Assembly (NCBI RefSeq): GCF_014596725.1
Contig: NZ_JACVEG010000001.1
Location: 1,013,215 to 1,077,214 of the forward strand
DNA: 64,000 bases
From: Vibrio sp. Y2-5
GTDB taxonomy: Bacteria > Pseudomonadota > Gammaproteobacteria > Enterobacterales > Vibrionaceae
Direction of reading: 5' to 3'
In this document: positions 46,703 to 57,128 of the stretch, piece by piece
How the letters are laid out: each line of letters starts with the position of its first letter
Numbering within the stretch: the stretch's first letter is position 1
Made by a program: the position numbers and the translations under genes
The notes under the pieces: model-generated
What the model saw: only the letters and a program-made list of their open reading frames with translations
The model's database searches: none
What the model was told of the DNA's origin: nothing

Positions 46703-49081
46703 TTAGTTATTCTGTTCCTTCAATAATCGAAGAGAGTTAGATACTACTATAATCGAGCTCGCAGACATACCTACAACCGCGACATAAGGGGCAACAAACC
46801 CTGCAACAGCCAAAGGTAAAATAACCACGTTGTATCCCAAAGCCCAAGCAAGGTTTTGCCTGATAATTCTGCGAGTCTTTAAAGCGAGTTCTCTAGCATC
46901 AAGTAGGCGATCGAGTTTGTCTCCAAGCAGCACCATATCAGCAGAAGCTTTTGCAACATCAGTACCACCGCCCATAGCAACAGACAGATGAGCACCAGCA
47001 AGGGTTGGGGCATCATTGATCCCATCACCGACCATCAATGTGATGTCTTTCGAATCCAGAGAACGCAAATAGTTCAGCTTATCTTCAGGCTTAGCTTGTG
47101 CAATAACGTTATCGACACCGAGTTCACTTGCGACGGTTTCTGCATTTACTTGAGAGTCACCCGTTAATAATGTGATTCGAATACCCGCTTGGTGGAACTT
47201 ATTAATGAAGCTCTTGGCTTCAGAGCGAATAGGGTCTTGATAATAGAAAGTCGCCACATGCTGTGAATCAATAGACATATATACCGCATTTCGCTCGTTG
47301 GTGATGCCTTTGTTAACAAGTGCGTATTCCGCGTTACCAACACAAATATGGTGTTCGTCAAGCGTGCCTTCTATCCCTGAACCTATGATGTTTTTAACGT
47401 CGGACGCAACAACGTCAGCATTCAGGTAAGGTTTGAATGCACGAGCAATAGGGTGGTTTGCGTATTGTTCCAGCTCAGCCGCTATCGCTAAACATTGTTC
47501 TTTTGTCCACTCTTGCGAATGTACTTTGACACTACTGATTTCGATGTTGCCACGAGTCAACGTACCCGTTTTATCCAAAACCAGATGATTCACATTACAT
47601 AGAGTTTCAAACACATGGTTTTTACGAAGTAGGATGCCAAAACTGCCAAGGCGAGAAGTGGCACAGGTTATTGCCGTTGGTGTTGCTAATGAAAGAGCAC
47701 AAGGGCAGGTAGCAACAAGCACAGATAACATAATCCAAAAAGCATCGTCTGGACGCGAGTTATGCCAGAACAGCCATGTACCTAAAGCAATGACCAAAAT
47801 GATGGCGACAAAGTATCTCGCCACAACATCTGCTATTTCAGCAATTTTCGGTTTCGATGATTGAGCATCGTCTTGGAGGCGAACGATATTTGAAATTACC
47901 GAATCTGCTTTTGTCGCCGTGACTTCAAGGTCAAATGATTCATCGCCGTTTAGTGTCCCTGCGTATACTGCATCGCCAATATTTTTAACAACAGGCAGAG
48001 GCTCACCGGTTAACATGGATTCATCAACAAGAATTCGGTTTGAAATAACCGCACCGTCTGCGGGAATGTGCTCTCCGGGCAAAACGCGAATTTTCTCTCC
48101 AATTTGCAGAGTCTTAACTGGCGTTTGAGAACCATCTAGACGAGTGGCGATTGCTGGAATTAATTTTAATAGGTTTCCACTGGCCGCCGCAGCTTTTCGT
48201 CTTGCTCGCATTTCCAGAAAACGTCCCACCAGTAAGAAGAAGGTGAACATGGAAATGGATTCAAAAAAAACTTCGCCTTTTTGAGTAACCGTTGCAAATA
48301 AACTTGCGACATAAGCAAAGATCAAAGCGATAGACACGGGAACATCCATGCCCAATGTACGACCTTTAATGCTTCGCCATGCATTGACATAAAATGGGAA
48401 TGCTGAATATAGAAGCACAGGAGTAGCAAACAACAAACTTACCCAGCGAAAATAGTTTTTAAACTCACCGTCCAGATCACCAAAAGCTTCCAAGTACAAA
48501 GCAACCGCAAGCATCATAACTTGCATAGTCGCTAGACCTGCAATACCGAGTCGATATAGATATTGCTTCATTGATTGGTGATATTGAGCTTCGTGCTTAT
48601 CGGCTTCAAAAGGCGCAGCTTTGTAACCTAGATTATGAATGCGAGAAAGTATATCGCTGAGTTTTGCCGAAGACTTATCCCAACTGAGCAAAGCTCTATT
48701 CGTAGTGGTATTGACACGAATACCGATAACACCGGGCTCTTTAACTAATTGTTTTTCTATCAGCCAAGCACAAGCCGCACAGGATACACCTTCGAGTGAC
48801 AATGTCACTTCGGAATGAGAATCCACATTTCTCACGAATTCGGCTTGGACATCTGAGTTATCGTAATGAATTAAGGCTTTTAGCTGTTCCGGAACTAACT
48901 CCACTTTATCCGCAGTGGTTGTTCGGTATTGGTAGTAGGACACGAGTCCATTCTCAACGATAGTTTCTGCCACAGTTTTACATCCTGGGCAGCACATGTC
49001 GCGCTCTTCGTTGAGAATCGTTACTTTGAAATCGGTGTTGTCTGGTACTTCTTCACCGCAGTGGTAACACGCTTTGTTCAT
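46703..49081 (-). CDS. ccoI: Copper-transporting P-type ATPase CcoI/FixI
   Basis: A 792-residue P1B ATPase that supplies copper for cbb3 oxidase. An N-terminal metal-binding part has CYHCGEEVP and CCPGC, then a heavy-metal-associated domain with CAACAWLIE. The transmembrane CPC motif is ATCPCALSL; the phosphorylation site is DKTGTLTRG; the hinge is [13 protein letters not shown]. The double-cysteine N-terminus is typical of the FixI branch. It sits between ccoH and ccoS. Confidence 0.94.
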   Translation of the reverse strand: MNKACYHCGEEVPDNTDFKVTILNEERDMCCPGCKTVAETIVENGLVSYYQYRTTTADKVELVPEQLKALIHYDNSDVQAEFVRNVDSHSEVTLSLEGVSCAACAWLIEKQLVKEPGVIGIRVNTTTNRALLSWDKSSAKLSDILSRIHNLGYKAAPFEADKHEAQYHQSMKQYLYRLGIAGLATMQVMMLAVALYLEAFGDLDGEFKNYFRWVSLLFATPVLLYSAFPFYVNAWRSIKGRTLGMDVPVSIALIFAYVASLFATVTQKGEVFFESISMFTFFLLVGRFLEMRARRKAAAASGNLLKLIPAIATRLDGSQTPVKTLQIGEKIRVLPGEHIPADGAVISNRILVDESMLTGEPLPVVKNIGDAVYAGTLNGDESFDLEVTATKADSVISNIVRLQDDAQSSKPKIAEIADVVARYFVAIILVIALGTWLFWHNSRPDDAFWIMLSVLVATCPCALSLATPTAITCATSRLGSFGILLRKNHVFETLCNVNHLVLDKTGTLTRGNIEISSVKVHSQEWTKEQCLAIAAELEQYANHPIARAFKPYLNADVVASDVKNIIGSGIEGTLDEHHICVGNAEYALVNKGITNERNAVYMSIDSQHVATFYYQDPIRSEAKSFINKFHQAGIRITLLTGDSQVNAETVASELGVDNVIAQAKPEDKLNYLRSLDSKDITLMVGDGINDAPTLAGAHLSVAMGGGTDVAKASADMVLLGDKLDRLLDARELALKTRRIIRQNLAWALGYNVVILPLAVAGFVAPYVAVVGMSASSIIVVSNSLRLLKEQNN

Positions 49082-49085
49082 ATCA

Positions 49086-49565
49086 CTAGTTCATCAGTTG
49101 GGTCGGTGAAGCAGAAGGGAATGTAACTCGACCTTGAACTAACCATTCACCATTGTGTGGGGTTAATTCGATGAACCAAGGACCTTGCATTTCTTCATCG
49201 CGAGTAATCTTATAATTACCCTTTGCATCAGCGGTAATCAGCTGTGAAAAGTCTCTATCGGCAAGGGTTCTGTGAGCGAACATTGCTTGTATAGCAGGAT
49301 AGTGATCCAATTTACCTTTGTTAAACTGGATAATAATTTCATTGCCTTGAGAGCTAACAGTAGCATTAAGACCGAGATCCTTGGCTATGTGTATCTTAGA
49401 CAAATCGACATTAATACCTTTACCTTTTTTATAGTAATCCTCAGTAACCAATGAAACTGAGTTATTCGAAAACACGATAACCGTAACGATTGTCCATACA
49501 ACAACAGTAAGAGGAAGGATAATCAGGAACCACGGCCAAAATTGTTTATACCAAGGCTTTACCAT
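49086..49565 (-). CDS. ccoH: FixH/CcoH family protein
   Basis: A 159-residue protein with one N-terminal helix ([20 protein letters not shown]) and a periplasmic beta-rich domain with [11 protein letters not shown] and WFIEL. This is the FixH family (PF05751), involved in assembly of cbb3 oxidase. It is separated from ccoP by a terminator, so it probably starts a second unit, ccoHIS. Confidence 0.88.
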   Translation of the reverse strand: MVKPWYKQFWPWFLIILPLTVVVWTIVTVIVFSNNSVSLVTEDYYKKGKGINVDLSKIHIAKDLGLNATVSSQGNEIIIQFNKGKLDHYPAIQAMFAHRTLADRDFSQLITADAKGNYKITRDEEMQGPWFIELTPHNGEWLVQGRVTFPSASPTQLMN

Positions 49566-49621
49566 AAAAAAGTTCTCTACAACAAAAAGAAGGGCTTAAA
49601 CTAAGAAGTTTTAAATTTAAG

Positions 49622-49648
49622 AAAAAATCAGCCCCTAGGAAAGGGGCT
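49622..49648 (-). terminator. Terminator between ccoP and ccoH
   Basis: AGCCCCT pairs with AGGGGCT around AGGAA; the minus strand continues with a T-run. It divides the structural operon from the assembly operon. Confidence 0.82.
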
Positions 49649-49663
49649 GTTATTAGATTTTTA

Positions 49664-50641
49664 CTATTTATCTGAATTACTTAGGCTCCAGACATAAGAA
49701 GCAACGAGTTGCACCTTGTCTTCACCTAGAATGTCAATCCATGCAGGCATTACACCTGAACGACCGTACATAACTGTTTCAGTTACAGCGGCACGTGAAT
49801 CGCCGAACAACCAATCTTGGTCTGTCAGGTCAGGCGCACCTACAGCAGGGTTACCTTTACCATCTGTACCGTGACAAGCTGCACAAACAACGAAGCGGGC
49901 TTTACCTGCTTCAGCTTCACGAGCATTGACAGAACGACCACTTAGGCTAAGTGCGTAACTTACTACTTCAGCTACACCTTGCTCACCCAATGCATCCTTC
50001 CATGCTGGCATTTGACCGATACGACCGTGACGAATCGTTGTCACGATTGCATCAGGTTCACCACCGTATAGCCACGCGTTATCAGTTAGGTTAGGGAAAC
50101 CTTTCTGACCGCGAGCATCAGAGCCGTGACACTGAGAACAGTTTTGCAGGAACAAACGTTGTCCAACTTTCAATGCATCAGGATCTGCTGCAATTTCAGG
50201 AACAGGGCGCAGTTCTGTACCACCATCTTTGTATGCTAAACGCTTGAAAGCTTCACCGAAGTACGCATCAGCGTCATCAAGTTCTTTCGCGTATTGAACA
50301 AGAGTTTTTGTTTCTTGAGCTTTAGCGATAGAAGCTTTTGATTCTTCCAATGTACGTACTTTTTGGTCTGAACTTTGCCAGCCTAAAACACCTTTAAAAT
50401 TTCCCAAACCTGGGTAAAGCGTTAGATAGACAGCAGCAAAGATGAACGTACTAACAAATAGATAGGTCCACCACTTAGGCAGTGGGTTGTTTATCTCGCG
50501 AATACCATCGTATTCGTGGCCCATGTCAGCGCCTTCTTCAACACCCATTTTGTCTTTAAGACACCAAACGAGAAGAATTGCGCATCCAAGTAGGGTACCA
50601 ACCGTAATTACGATGATCCAAAGACTCCAAAATGTCGTCAT
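49664..50641 (-). CDS. ccoP: cbb3 oxidase subunit III (diheme cytochrome c)
   Basis: A 325-residue diheme protein. One or two N-terminal helices (to about residue 85) are followed by two cytochrome c domains with CSQCHGSD near residue 170 and CAACHGTD near 255, each followed by a methionine ligand in QMPAW and VMPAW. It feeds electrons to CcoN. Starts 7 bases after the ccoQ stop. Confidence 0.95.
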   Translation of the reverse strand: MTTFWSLWIIVITVGTLLGCAILLVWCLKDKMGVEEGADMGHEYDGIREINNPLPKWWTYLFVSTFIFAAVYLTLYPGLGNFKGVLGWQSSDQKVRTLEESKASIAKAQETKTLVQYAKELDDADAYFGEAFKRLAYKDGGTELRPVPEIAADPDALKVGQRLFLQNCSQCHGSDARGQKGFPNLTDNAWLYGGEPDAIVTTIRHGRIGQMPAWKDALGEQGVAEVVSYALSLSGRSVNAREAEAGKARFVVCAACHGTDGKGNPAVGAPDLTDQDWLFGDSRAAVTETVMYGRSGVMPAWIDILGEDKVQLVASYVWSLSNSDK

Positions 50642-50648
50642 TACTCAG

Positions 50649-50819
50649 TCACTCCTTGTTCTTATTAGAGGGTGTTTCTTTTTGTTCGTCTGCAAAGATC
50701 AAGTTTGCGGCTTCGTCAAAACGCGCTTTACGCTTTTTGCCAAACGCCCACCAAACAACTCCGATGAAGCAGACAAACAACGTTATGGTCCAAATACTGT
50801 GAATAGTACCGATATCCAT
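50649..50819 (-). CDS. ccoQ: cbb3 oxidase small subunit CcoQ
   Basis: A 56-residue protein read directly from the sequence. It begins MDIGTIHSIWTITLF, with one helix to VVWWAFGKKRKARF, then an acidic-basic tail. Position between ccoO and ccoP and the WAFGKKRKARFDEAA region identify CcoQ, which stabilises the oxidase. AGAGGTAATT precedes the ATG. Confidence 0.9.
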   Translation of the reverse strand: MDIGTIHSIWTITLFVCFIGVVWWAFGKKRKARFDEAANLIFADEQKETPSNKNKE

Positions 50820-50830
50820 AATTACCTCTG

Positions 50831-51451
50831 TTATTTCATTGCGTGACCAATAGACTGAAGGTAAGCAATGATGGCATCCATCTCTGTTTTTCCTTCAACA
50901 TCTTTCGACGCATTCGCTATTTGCTCATCTGTATATGGTACGCCAAACTGATTGCGGAAAAGCTCAAGTTTCTTCTGAGTGATTTTTCCATCCAGTACGT
51001 TTTCAGCTAACCAAGGGAAAGCAGGCATATTCGATTCAGGAACTAGCTCACGAGGATTCGTCAAGTGAACACGGTGCCATTCATCTGAATAACGACCACC
51101 AACACGAGCAAGGTCAGGACCAGTACGCTTAGAACCCCATAAGAATGGATGTTCCCAAACACTTTCACCTGCTACAGAGTAGTGTCCATAGCGTTCTGTT
51201 TCAGAACGGAAAGGACGAACCATTTGGCTGTGACACACGTTACAGCCTTCACGGATGTAAATATCACGACCTTCCATCTGCAATGCAGTGTATGGTTTCA
51301 GGTTTTCTACTGGCTCAGTAGTTTGCTTTTGGAAAATCAACGGTGTGATTTCAACTAAAGCACCCCAACTGATGGCGAATACAATCATAATTGCCAACAA
51401 ACCGACGTTACGTTCGATAATGCCATGGCGATTATTAGAATCTGAACTCAT
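50831..51451 (-). CDS. ccoO: cbb3 oxidase subunit II (monoheme cytochrome c)
   Basis: A 206-residue protein with an N-terminal helix anchor ([21 protein letters not shown]) and a heme motif [21 protein letters not shown] supplies the distal methionine. It accepts electrons from CcoP and passes them to the CcoN catalytic subunit. 13 bases after ccoN. Confidence 0.95.
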   Translation of the reverse strand: MSSDSNNRHGIIERNVGLLAIMIVFAISWGALVEITPLIFQKQTTEPVENLKPYTALQMEGRDIYIREGCNVCHSQMVRPFRSETERYGHYSVAGESVWEHPFLWGSKRTGPDLARVGGRYSDEWHRVHLTNPRELVPESNMPAFPWLAENVLDGKITQKKLELFRNQFGVPYTDEQIANASKDVEGKTEMDAIIAYLQSIGHAMK

Positions 51452-51464
51452 TCTTTAAATCTCC

Positions 51465-52892
51465 TTACGCTGGTTGTTGGATAGCTTTTAGGCTGTGATT
51501 CGGAGCTGAAATCGTCTTATATGTGTTGTATGCCATTAGGAACATGCCAGATAAGAAAATAAAACCACCGATGAAACGTACGGTATAGAACGGGTACGAA
51601 GCCTGTACAGACTCTACAAAGCTGTAAGTTAGCGTACCGTCAGAGTTAACTGCACGCCACATCAAGCCTTGCATTACACCCGAAATCCACATCGCCACGA
51701 TGTACAGTACAGTACCGATTGTTGCTAACCAGAAGTGAGCATTAATTAGGCTAACTGAATACATACGTTCTTGATTAAACAGGCGCGGGATCAAGTGGTA
51801 TACAGAACCAATCGATACCATTGCAACCCAGCCCAAAGCACCAGAGTGAACGTGACCAATCGTCCAGTCAGTGTAATGAGATAGTGCGTTGACTGTCTTA
51901 ATCGACATCATTGGGCCTTCGAAGGTAGACATACCGTAGAAAGACAATGATACGATTAGGAAACGTAGGATAGGGTCATAACGTAGCTTATGCCATGCAC
52001 CTGACAACGTCATGATACCGTTGATCATACCACCCCAAGAAGGAGCGAATAGAACCAAAGACATCACCATGCCCAGAGACTGAGTCCAGTCTGGAAGAGC
52101 GGTGTAGTGTAGGTGGTGAGGACCGGCCCAGATGTAAAGTGAAATCAATGCCCAAAAGTGAACAATTGATAAACGGTAAGAGTAAACTGGACGTTCTGCT
52201 TGCTTAGGTACGAAATAGTACATCATACCTAGGAAACCAGCGGTTAGTAGGAAACCTACTGCGTTGTGACCATACCACCATTGCACCATAGCATCGACAG
52301 CACCTGAATAAATCGAATATGACTTAGTCATTGATACTGGGATTGCCATGCTGTTAACAATATGTAGAACAGCAACAGTAATGATGAAGGCTCCAAAGAA
52401 CCAGTTTGCTACATATATATGAGACGTTTTACGTTTCACAAGTGTTCCAAAGAACACCACTGCGTAAGAAACCCATACTACTGCAATAGCAATATCGATA
52501 GGCCACTCTAACTCAGCGTATTCTTTACCAGAGGTAAAACCTAATGGTAGAGAAATTGCTGCGGATAAAATGATTGCTTGCCATCCCCAAAAGGTAAATG
52601 CAACAAGCGGCCCACCAAATAAACGAGTTTGACAGGTACGCTGTACAACATAATAAGATGTTGCGAACAGGGCACTTGTACCAAACGCGAATATCACCGC
52701 ATTAGTATGCAATGGACGGAGACGACTATACGTCAGCCACGGCGTATCAAAGTTTAGCTGTGGCCAAACTAATTGAGCGGCAATCAAAACACCTACACCC
52801 ATTCCTACAATACCCCAGAGAATAGTCACTAAGGTAAATTGACGAACGACTGTATAGTTATAGTTTTGTTCAAGCTGCTTTTCTTGGCTCAT
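51465..52892 (-). CDS. ccoN: cbb3 oxidase catalytic subunit I
   Basis: A 475-residue heme-copper oxidase subunit with about twelve helices. Heme and copper histidines are visible in [33 protein letters not shown] and [17 protein letters not shown], and in [17 protein letters not shown]. It reduces oxygen with high affinity. ATG 52892, after GGAAGC, is preferred over the first codon at 52907. A poor FNR-like half-site (TTGATAAAACTTTAA on the minus strand near 52990) may lie upstream. Confidence 0.95.
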   Translation of the reverse strand: MSQEKQLEQNYNYTVVRQFTLVTILWGIVGMGVGVLIAAQLVWPQLNFDTPWLTYSRLRPLHTNAVIFAFGTSALFATSYYVVQRTCQTRLFGGPLVAFTFWGWQAIILSAAISLPLGFTSGKEYAELEWPIDIAIAVVWVSYAVVFFGTLVKRKTSHIYVANWFFGAFIITVAVLHIVNSMAIPVSMTKSYSIYSGAVDAMVQWWYGHNAVGFLLTAGFLGMMYYFVPKQAERPVYSYRLSIVHFWALISLYIWAGPHHLHYTALPDWTQSLGMVMSLVLFAPSWGGMINGIMTLSGAWHKLRYDPILRFLIVSLSFYGMSTFEGPMMSIKTVNALSHYTDWTIGHVHSGALGWVAMVSIGSVYHLIPRLFNQERMYSVSLINAHFWLATIGTVLYIVAMWISGVMQGLMWRAVNSDGTLTYSFVESVQASYPFYTVRFIGGFIFLSGMFLMAYNTYKTISAPNHSLKAIQQPA

Positions 52893-53152
52893 TTTGCATG
52901 CTTCCAATGTCTAATTAACTACACTTTTCTTCCAACACGACAAATGTCGCAATGCCACCCAAATCCACAACAAAATTAAAGTTTTATCAAAACGTTAATA
53001 GCTATTGCTGACTTTACGAAAAAGTGGCATTTTCAAGCAAAAAAGTATACTGCAATTAACAATTCAATGACAGTGTAGTAACCTTACCCTTTATCAGGTT
53101 TTGCCCTTTTATTTCAAAACTTTGAACTTTGTTACACGAGGAACCCGTTCAA

Positions 53153-53509
53153 ATGGCTGCTGAAAAGCTTACAAAACACAGGCTTGCTCAAATTATCGTC
53201 ACTTTAGCCTTGCTTCTCGTCGCATTTTTTTGGAGAACGATCACATATACAGAGTTCGTCACTGTTACTTGCAGTCCGCAGCCAAATTGTTTTGTATTTG
53301 TAAATAATCAAAAAATAACTGTTACAAAAAATGATAGGCAATCGGGAGTGTTGAATGTTTATCCAATCCCATTAGATTGGGACGTTACCTATGATGGAGA
53401 GTGGATCCGAAACGCTCAAAATGTTGTCCTTTTTCCTAAAGCCGACAAAGTTAATAACGTTGATGCCTTTATTATTAATAACTCGGTAAAGGTTCAGGTT
53501 GAAAACTAG
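53153..53509 (+). CDS. Small membrane-anchored hypothetical protein
   Basis: A 118-residue protein. One helix near residues 12-28 (IIVTLALLLVAFFW) is followed by a periplasmic beta-rich domain of about 85 residues with two cysteines (CSPQPNC) that could form a disulfide. AGGAACCC precedes ATG 53153. It lies divergent from ccoN in a conserved-looking position. I do not recognise the family. Confidence 0.65.
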   Translation: MAAEKLTKHRLAQIIVTLALLLVAFFWRTITYTEFVTVTCSPQPNCFVFVNNQKITVTKNDRQSGVLNVYPIPLDWDVTYDGEWIRNAQNVVLFPKADKVNNVDAFIINNSVKVQVEN

Positions 53510-53622
53510 TTCATATCGTTCAATTTGTAAGACAAATGTGACATAGGGAGGGGCGTGTCAAACATATCTAAATTATTATGAGGTATAAATTAATTAGGAT
53601 TGTACTTATAAGTAATTCGTAA

Positions 53623-54822
53623 ATGCGACTTGAAACAGCTATTTCAAATAACCCAGATATAAATGATGCCATCAAAGAAATTAAGGGCTCTATCAAACTT
53701 GCAGGAATCAGTGCAATAGTCTGCTATTACACCGAAGCTTATAGTAATCAAAACCTTTCCCATTATTTCTCAAGTCACTTCTCCAACATCCCCCTAATTG
53801 GTTGCTCCTCATGTAATGGACTGATGACGGATACTGGCATACACAGCGGCACCGTCATTGGTGTTATGGCCATTTACGATAACTCAAAGAGCAGTGCTTA
53901 CGGCACAGCTTATGCCAGTATCAAAGATTGCACTAAATACGAAGATGTCGTGCGCTTTGCAGTCTATGAAGCTCTTCTCAAAGCGAACCGAGTCGGTGAG
54001 GTCCCAGATTTTATCCTTCTTCATTCTACACCAGGAAATGAAGAACGTATTATAGAAGCAATTGACTCACTGTTCGGAACCCAAGTGCCCATTATCGGTG
54101 GCACAGCGGCCGACAATAATATCGTCGGAAACTGGTCAGTCTCCAATGAACATTACGATTCATCTGATGCTTTAACACTGCTCGTCGGTTTTCTTTCCAT
54201 CCCTGTAGCCACGAGTTTGAGTGTCGGATATTCACCGACTGAGCACTCTGGTTTGGTTACCGAAGCCAGTGGTCGCTATATCTACGCTATTGATAAAAAA
54301 CCAGCAAAACAGGTCTATCAGCAATGGTTGAGTGAGCACTCAGGGCTATCGAATTTAGATGAATATTTGTTTGATTATGTCTCTGAATTTCCTATCGGCA
54401 ATGTGGTTGGCCAAATAGATAATCACCCATATTTTAAATTGTCACACCCAATACGTATCACTGACGATGATGCTTTAGAAATGTTTTCCGAAAGCAAAGT
54501 AGGAGAGACCATTACTTTAATGACTGGTTCAAAAGATCACCTGATAGAGAGAGCGTCTAGATTTGTAATAGACGCAAACACAAAGCACTACAATGAAACA
54601 GAGATGATTGGCGGTGTAATAATTTTTTGCGCCGGTTCTATGCTGCATTTAGGAAAACAAATGAGAGAAGTGTATGAAAAAATCACTAATCAAATGAATG
54701 GTTGTCCTTTCATCTGTCCTTTTACCTTTGGTGAACAAGGAAAGCTTGTCGGTGGTGAAAATGCCCACGGCAATTTAATGATTTCATCTGCAATCTTTTA
54801 CGAGTCAGAGCACTATCTATGA
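53623..54822 (+). CDS. nosP: FIST-domain sensor protein, NosP-like
   Basis: A 399-residue soluble protein with FIST_N (about 30-220) and FIST_C (about 220-385) domains. IPLIGCSSCNGLMTDTG and IIGGTAADNNIVG are FIST_N marks; CPFICPFTFGEQGKL is near the end. A hybrid kinase is encoded directly downstream with a 4-base overlap. In V. cholerae the same pair is VC1444 (NosP, a nitric-oxide-binding hemoprotein) and VC1445 (VpsV). I assign it by that context; heme binding here is inferred. Confidence 0.75.
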   Translation: MRLETAISNNPDINDAIKEIKGSIKLAGISAIVCYYTEAYSNQNLSHYFSSHFSNIPLIGCSSCNGLMTDTGIHSGTVIGVMAIYDNSKSSAYGTAYASIKDCTKYEDVVRFAVYEALLKANRVGEVPDFILLHSTPGNEERIIEAIDSLFGTQVPIIGGTAADNNIVGNWSVSNEHYDSSDALTLLVGFLSIPVATSLSVGYSPTEHSGLVTEASGRYIYAIDKKPAKQVYQQWLSEHSGLSNLDEYLFDYVSEFPIGNVVGQIDNHPYFKLSHPIRITDDDALEMFSESKVGETITLMTGSKDHLIERASRFVIDANTKHYNETEMIGGVIIFCAGSMLHLGKQMREVYEKITNQMNGCPFICPFTFGEQGKLVGGENAHGNLMISSAIFYESEHYL

Positions 54823-56534
54823 AGCAGCAATACATTGAACATTTCAACGAGACGCTGCTTGAGTTAGAACGTAGTAGAGAGCGCGAACGCCTAATAACCG
54901 AAGAAAACCAAGTCATCCTAGCGGCTTTATCTGCACTTAGCCGAGCAGAAAACAAGTATCAAATATTCGATGAACTCAAAAGAGTGTTAAGACGATACAT
55001 TAAATTCAATGACTTCATCGTAATATCTAAAGGAAAAGACAGTACAAGATACTCTACATTCCTGACTTCAAATATTGCGTTTACAGGGAAGAACTGGTTA
55101 AACGGAACAAAATTTCAGCGCGTACTTGATGGCGAATCCATCATACTTTTTGAACCCATCAAGCTTGATGAGTTTAAAAACCTTAACAGATTTCTAAAAA
55201 ATCAGATTGAGTCGGCTCTCATCACCGGCATTCGAACTCAAACGTCAGATTCAGTGTTGTTACTGCTCGGGAAGAAAAAAGGTCAATTCAGTCTAGATAT
55301 GAAGACAACGCTACTTCGATTTAGGCCGCTTATAGAAAGAGCAATCAGCGATATTGAATATAAAGAAGAGTTACAAAGACTTGTTGATATAAAGACCAAA
55401 GAACTGGTTGTGGCACAACAACTTGCAGAGCAGGCAAACAAATCTAAATCTCAGTTCTTAGCCATGATGAGTCATGAGTTAAGAACACCGCTGAATGCTG
55501 TGTTAGGTTTAATTGATGTATTAAGAGATACATCTAGCATTCATCAACTGGATCTGTTGGAACAGATGGAGCATTCCGCTGAATTGCTGCTAGTGATCAT
55601 CAACGATGTACTGGATCTGAGCCGTATTGAGTCTGGGCACTTTAAGCTACAGTGTCACAAAGTAAATCTATACCACAAACTAAATCATGCTCTGGAATAC
55701 CACCGCCAGCTTGCTGAAGATAAAGGCATAGCTTTTTGCGTTGATGTCAAACTTTGTCCTACAACAGAGTATCTAGTCGATCCTGTTCGTTTAACTCAAA
55801 TACTGTTTAATGTTGTAGGTAACGCCGTTAAATTCACAGAGAAAGGCATAGTCACAGTGTCACTTTATGACCTCGACGGAAAATTGAATATTCAGGTCAA
55901 CGATACGGGTATAGGAATAGAAAGCGACAGAGTTGAACAACTGTTCTCACCATTTATACAAGCGGATAGCTCGCATACTCGAAATTATGGCGGCACAGGG
56001 CTAGGGTTAACCATAACCAAACATCTTGTAGAACTGATGAACGGAACAATTTCTGTTAGCAGCACATTACATAAAGGAAGTTGCTTTGAAATTACGATTC
56101 CTCTGAAAGATAGTTGCAAGGAAGTATCCAAGGGCACAATAACCAATGCGGCAACTAAGAAGAACCAAGAGAAGACTTATAATATTCTGGTAGTGGAAGA
56201 CACGAAAACTAATCAGATAGTAATACAGTTGATGCTGAGCCGCTTGGGTTACAACGTGACACTCGCAGATAACGGCAAACAAGCCGTAGAACTCCTTAAA
56301 CACGACGAACAATTCGATTTGGTTTTTATGGATATTTCGATGCCAGTGATGGATGGAATTGAAGCAACGAAACAAATTCGAGCCAAAAACATAAATATTC
56401 CAATCATTGCGCTAACAGCACATACCATGGATGACGATAAAGACGAATGCCTTAAAGCAGGCATGAATGACTTTATGCTTAAACCAATGCGTATCAATGA
56501 AATTTCTTTAGTAATAGAAAGGTTTACCGTCTAA
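54819..56534 (+). CDS. vpsV: Soluble hybrid sensor histidine kinase, VpsV-like
   Basis: A 571-residue kinase without membrane helices. An N-terminal coiled coil and GAF-like region lead into the kinase core: MMSHELRTPLNAVLGLI with the phospho-histidine, DTGIGIESDRVEQLFSP, and GGTGLGLTI. A C-terminal receiver has VVEDTKTNQIV and FMDISMPVMDG with the aspartate, and MLKPMR. It overlaps the FIST gene and presumably takes its signal from it, then passes phosphate on through a phosphotransfer protein not in this window. The call as VpsV follows V. cholerae gene order. Confidence 0.8.
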   Translation: MKQQYIEHFNETLLELERSRERERLITEENQVILAALSALSRAENKYQIFDELKRVLRRYIKFNDFIVISKGKDSTRYSTFLTSNIAFTGKNWLNGTKFQRVLDGESIILFEPIKLDEFKNLNRFLKNQIESALITGIRTQTSDSVLLLLGKKKGQFSLDMKTTLLRFRPLIERAISDIEYKEELQRLVDIKTKELVVAQQLAEQANKSKSQFLAMMSHELRTPLNAVLGLIDVLRDTSSIHQLDLLEQMEHSAELLLVIINDVLDLSRIESGHFKLQCHKVNLYHKLNHALEYHRQLAEDKGIAFCVDVKLCPTTEYLVDPVRLTQILFNVVGNAVKFTEKGIVTVSLYDLDGKLNIQVNDTGIGIESDRVEQLFSPFIQADSSHTRNYGGTGLGLTITKHLVELMNGTISVSSTLHKGSCFEITIPLKDSCKEVSKGTITNAATKKNQEKTYNILVVEDTKTNQIVIQLMLSRLGYNVTLADNGKQAVELLKHDEQFDLVFMDISMPVMDGIEATKQIRAKNINIPIIALTAHTMDDDKDECLKAGMNDFMLKPMRINEISLVIERFTV

Positions 56535-56574
56535 TAACTACATTTTTATCACAGATGATAAATGTAGTTATTAG
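56531..56574 (+). terminator. Long inverted repeat after the hybrid kinase
   Basis: CTAATAACTACATTT with TATC (56531-56550) pairs with GATAAATGTAGTTATTAG (56557-56574), two bases unpaired, followed by GTATTTTATGG. It includes the kinase stop codon. Confidence 0.75.
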
Positions 56575-56668
56575 GTATTTTATGGTAAATGCTAATTATG
56601 TAAAACGCAGCGGCAACAGAGTAGTTATACGTGCAATACAGGTATGTTATTCGAAGCTAGAAAAGTCT

Positions 56669-56696
56669 ATTTAACATAACATACATAATACGTAGT
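56669..56696 (-). other. dif / attL site (XerC-XerD recombination)
   Basis: On the minus strand the 28-base site reads ACTACGTATTA (XerC arm), TGTATG (centre), TTATGTTAAAT (XerD arm). Centre and XerD arm match the Vibrio chromosome I dif as I recall it. The XerC arm on the prophage side differs in its outer bases (I recall AGTG there). This is what a phage-derived arm would look like after integration. Confidence 0.88.
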
Positions 56697-57027
56697 CTCT
56701 AATGGGCTCTAATGGGGCGACAATCGCACCGCAAATCATTGATATTGCTGTAAAACCTAGCCCGTTATACTTTTTTGCAATGTTAGACCACAGCATTTTT
56801 ATGTCTGGATTGTCATTTCTATCAGCGTGACAACCTAGTAAAGCAAGCTCTGGGTCGATTCCTGCATTTTCTGCGAGAAAAACTGCTTGTGAATCAGTCA
56901 TGTAGCGCTTACAACTTCTGAATTCAGATATTCTAGACGCAGATATATTCATATCTAGCGCAATTTGCTTGTCTTGTACGTAGTTTTGAGCCTGTTTATA
57001 GGCATCTAACAGTTCATTTTGATACAT
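56671..57027 (-). CDS. DUF3693 phage regulator-like protein
   Basis: A 118-residue protein starting MYQNELLDAYKQAQNYVQDK with a helix-turn-helix-like part QIALDMNISASRISEFRSCKR, matching DUF3693 (PF12472) proteins of Vibrio filamentous phages such as Vf33. It is divergent from the phage structural genes and faces three operator repeats, so it is the candidate repressor. A hydrophobic stretch (FTAISMICGAIVAPL) lies near the end. Its last codons, RDYVLCMLC and the stop, are inside the dif site. Confidence 0.82.
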   Translation of the reverse strand: MYQNELLDAYKQAQNYVQDKQIALDMNISASRISEFRSCKRYMTDSQAVFLAENAGIDPELALLGCHADRNDNPDIKMLWSNIAKKYNGLGFTAISMICGAIVAPLEPIRDYVLCMLC

Positions 57028-57064
57028 GGCAAGTCCTCCATTTTCCTCAAGTTTAGCTCAATCG

Positions 57065-57124
57065 TTCCCAAAATTGGTATCTTGCGCTTCCCGAATCTGG
57101 GATTTATAGTTCCCAAATCTGGGA
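57065..57124. promoter_or_regulatory. Three operator repeats of the phage switch
   Basis: TTCCCAAAATTGG (57065), TTCCCGAATCTGGGA (57088) and TTCCCAAATCTGGGA (57110) lie 23 and 22 bases apart. Two are near-perfect palindromes and the first is degenerate. They lie between the DUF3693 gene and the rightward genes, as expected for a lysogeny repressor. Confidence 0.7.
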
Positions 57125-57128
57125 TTTA

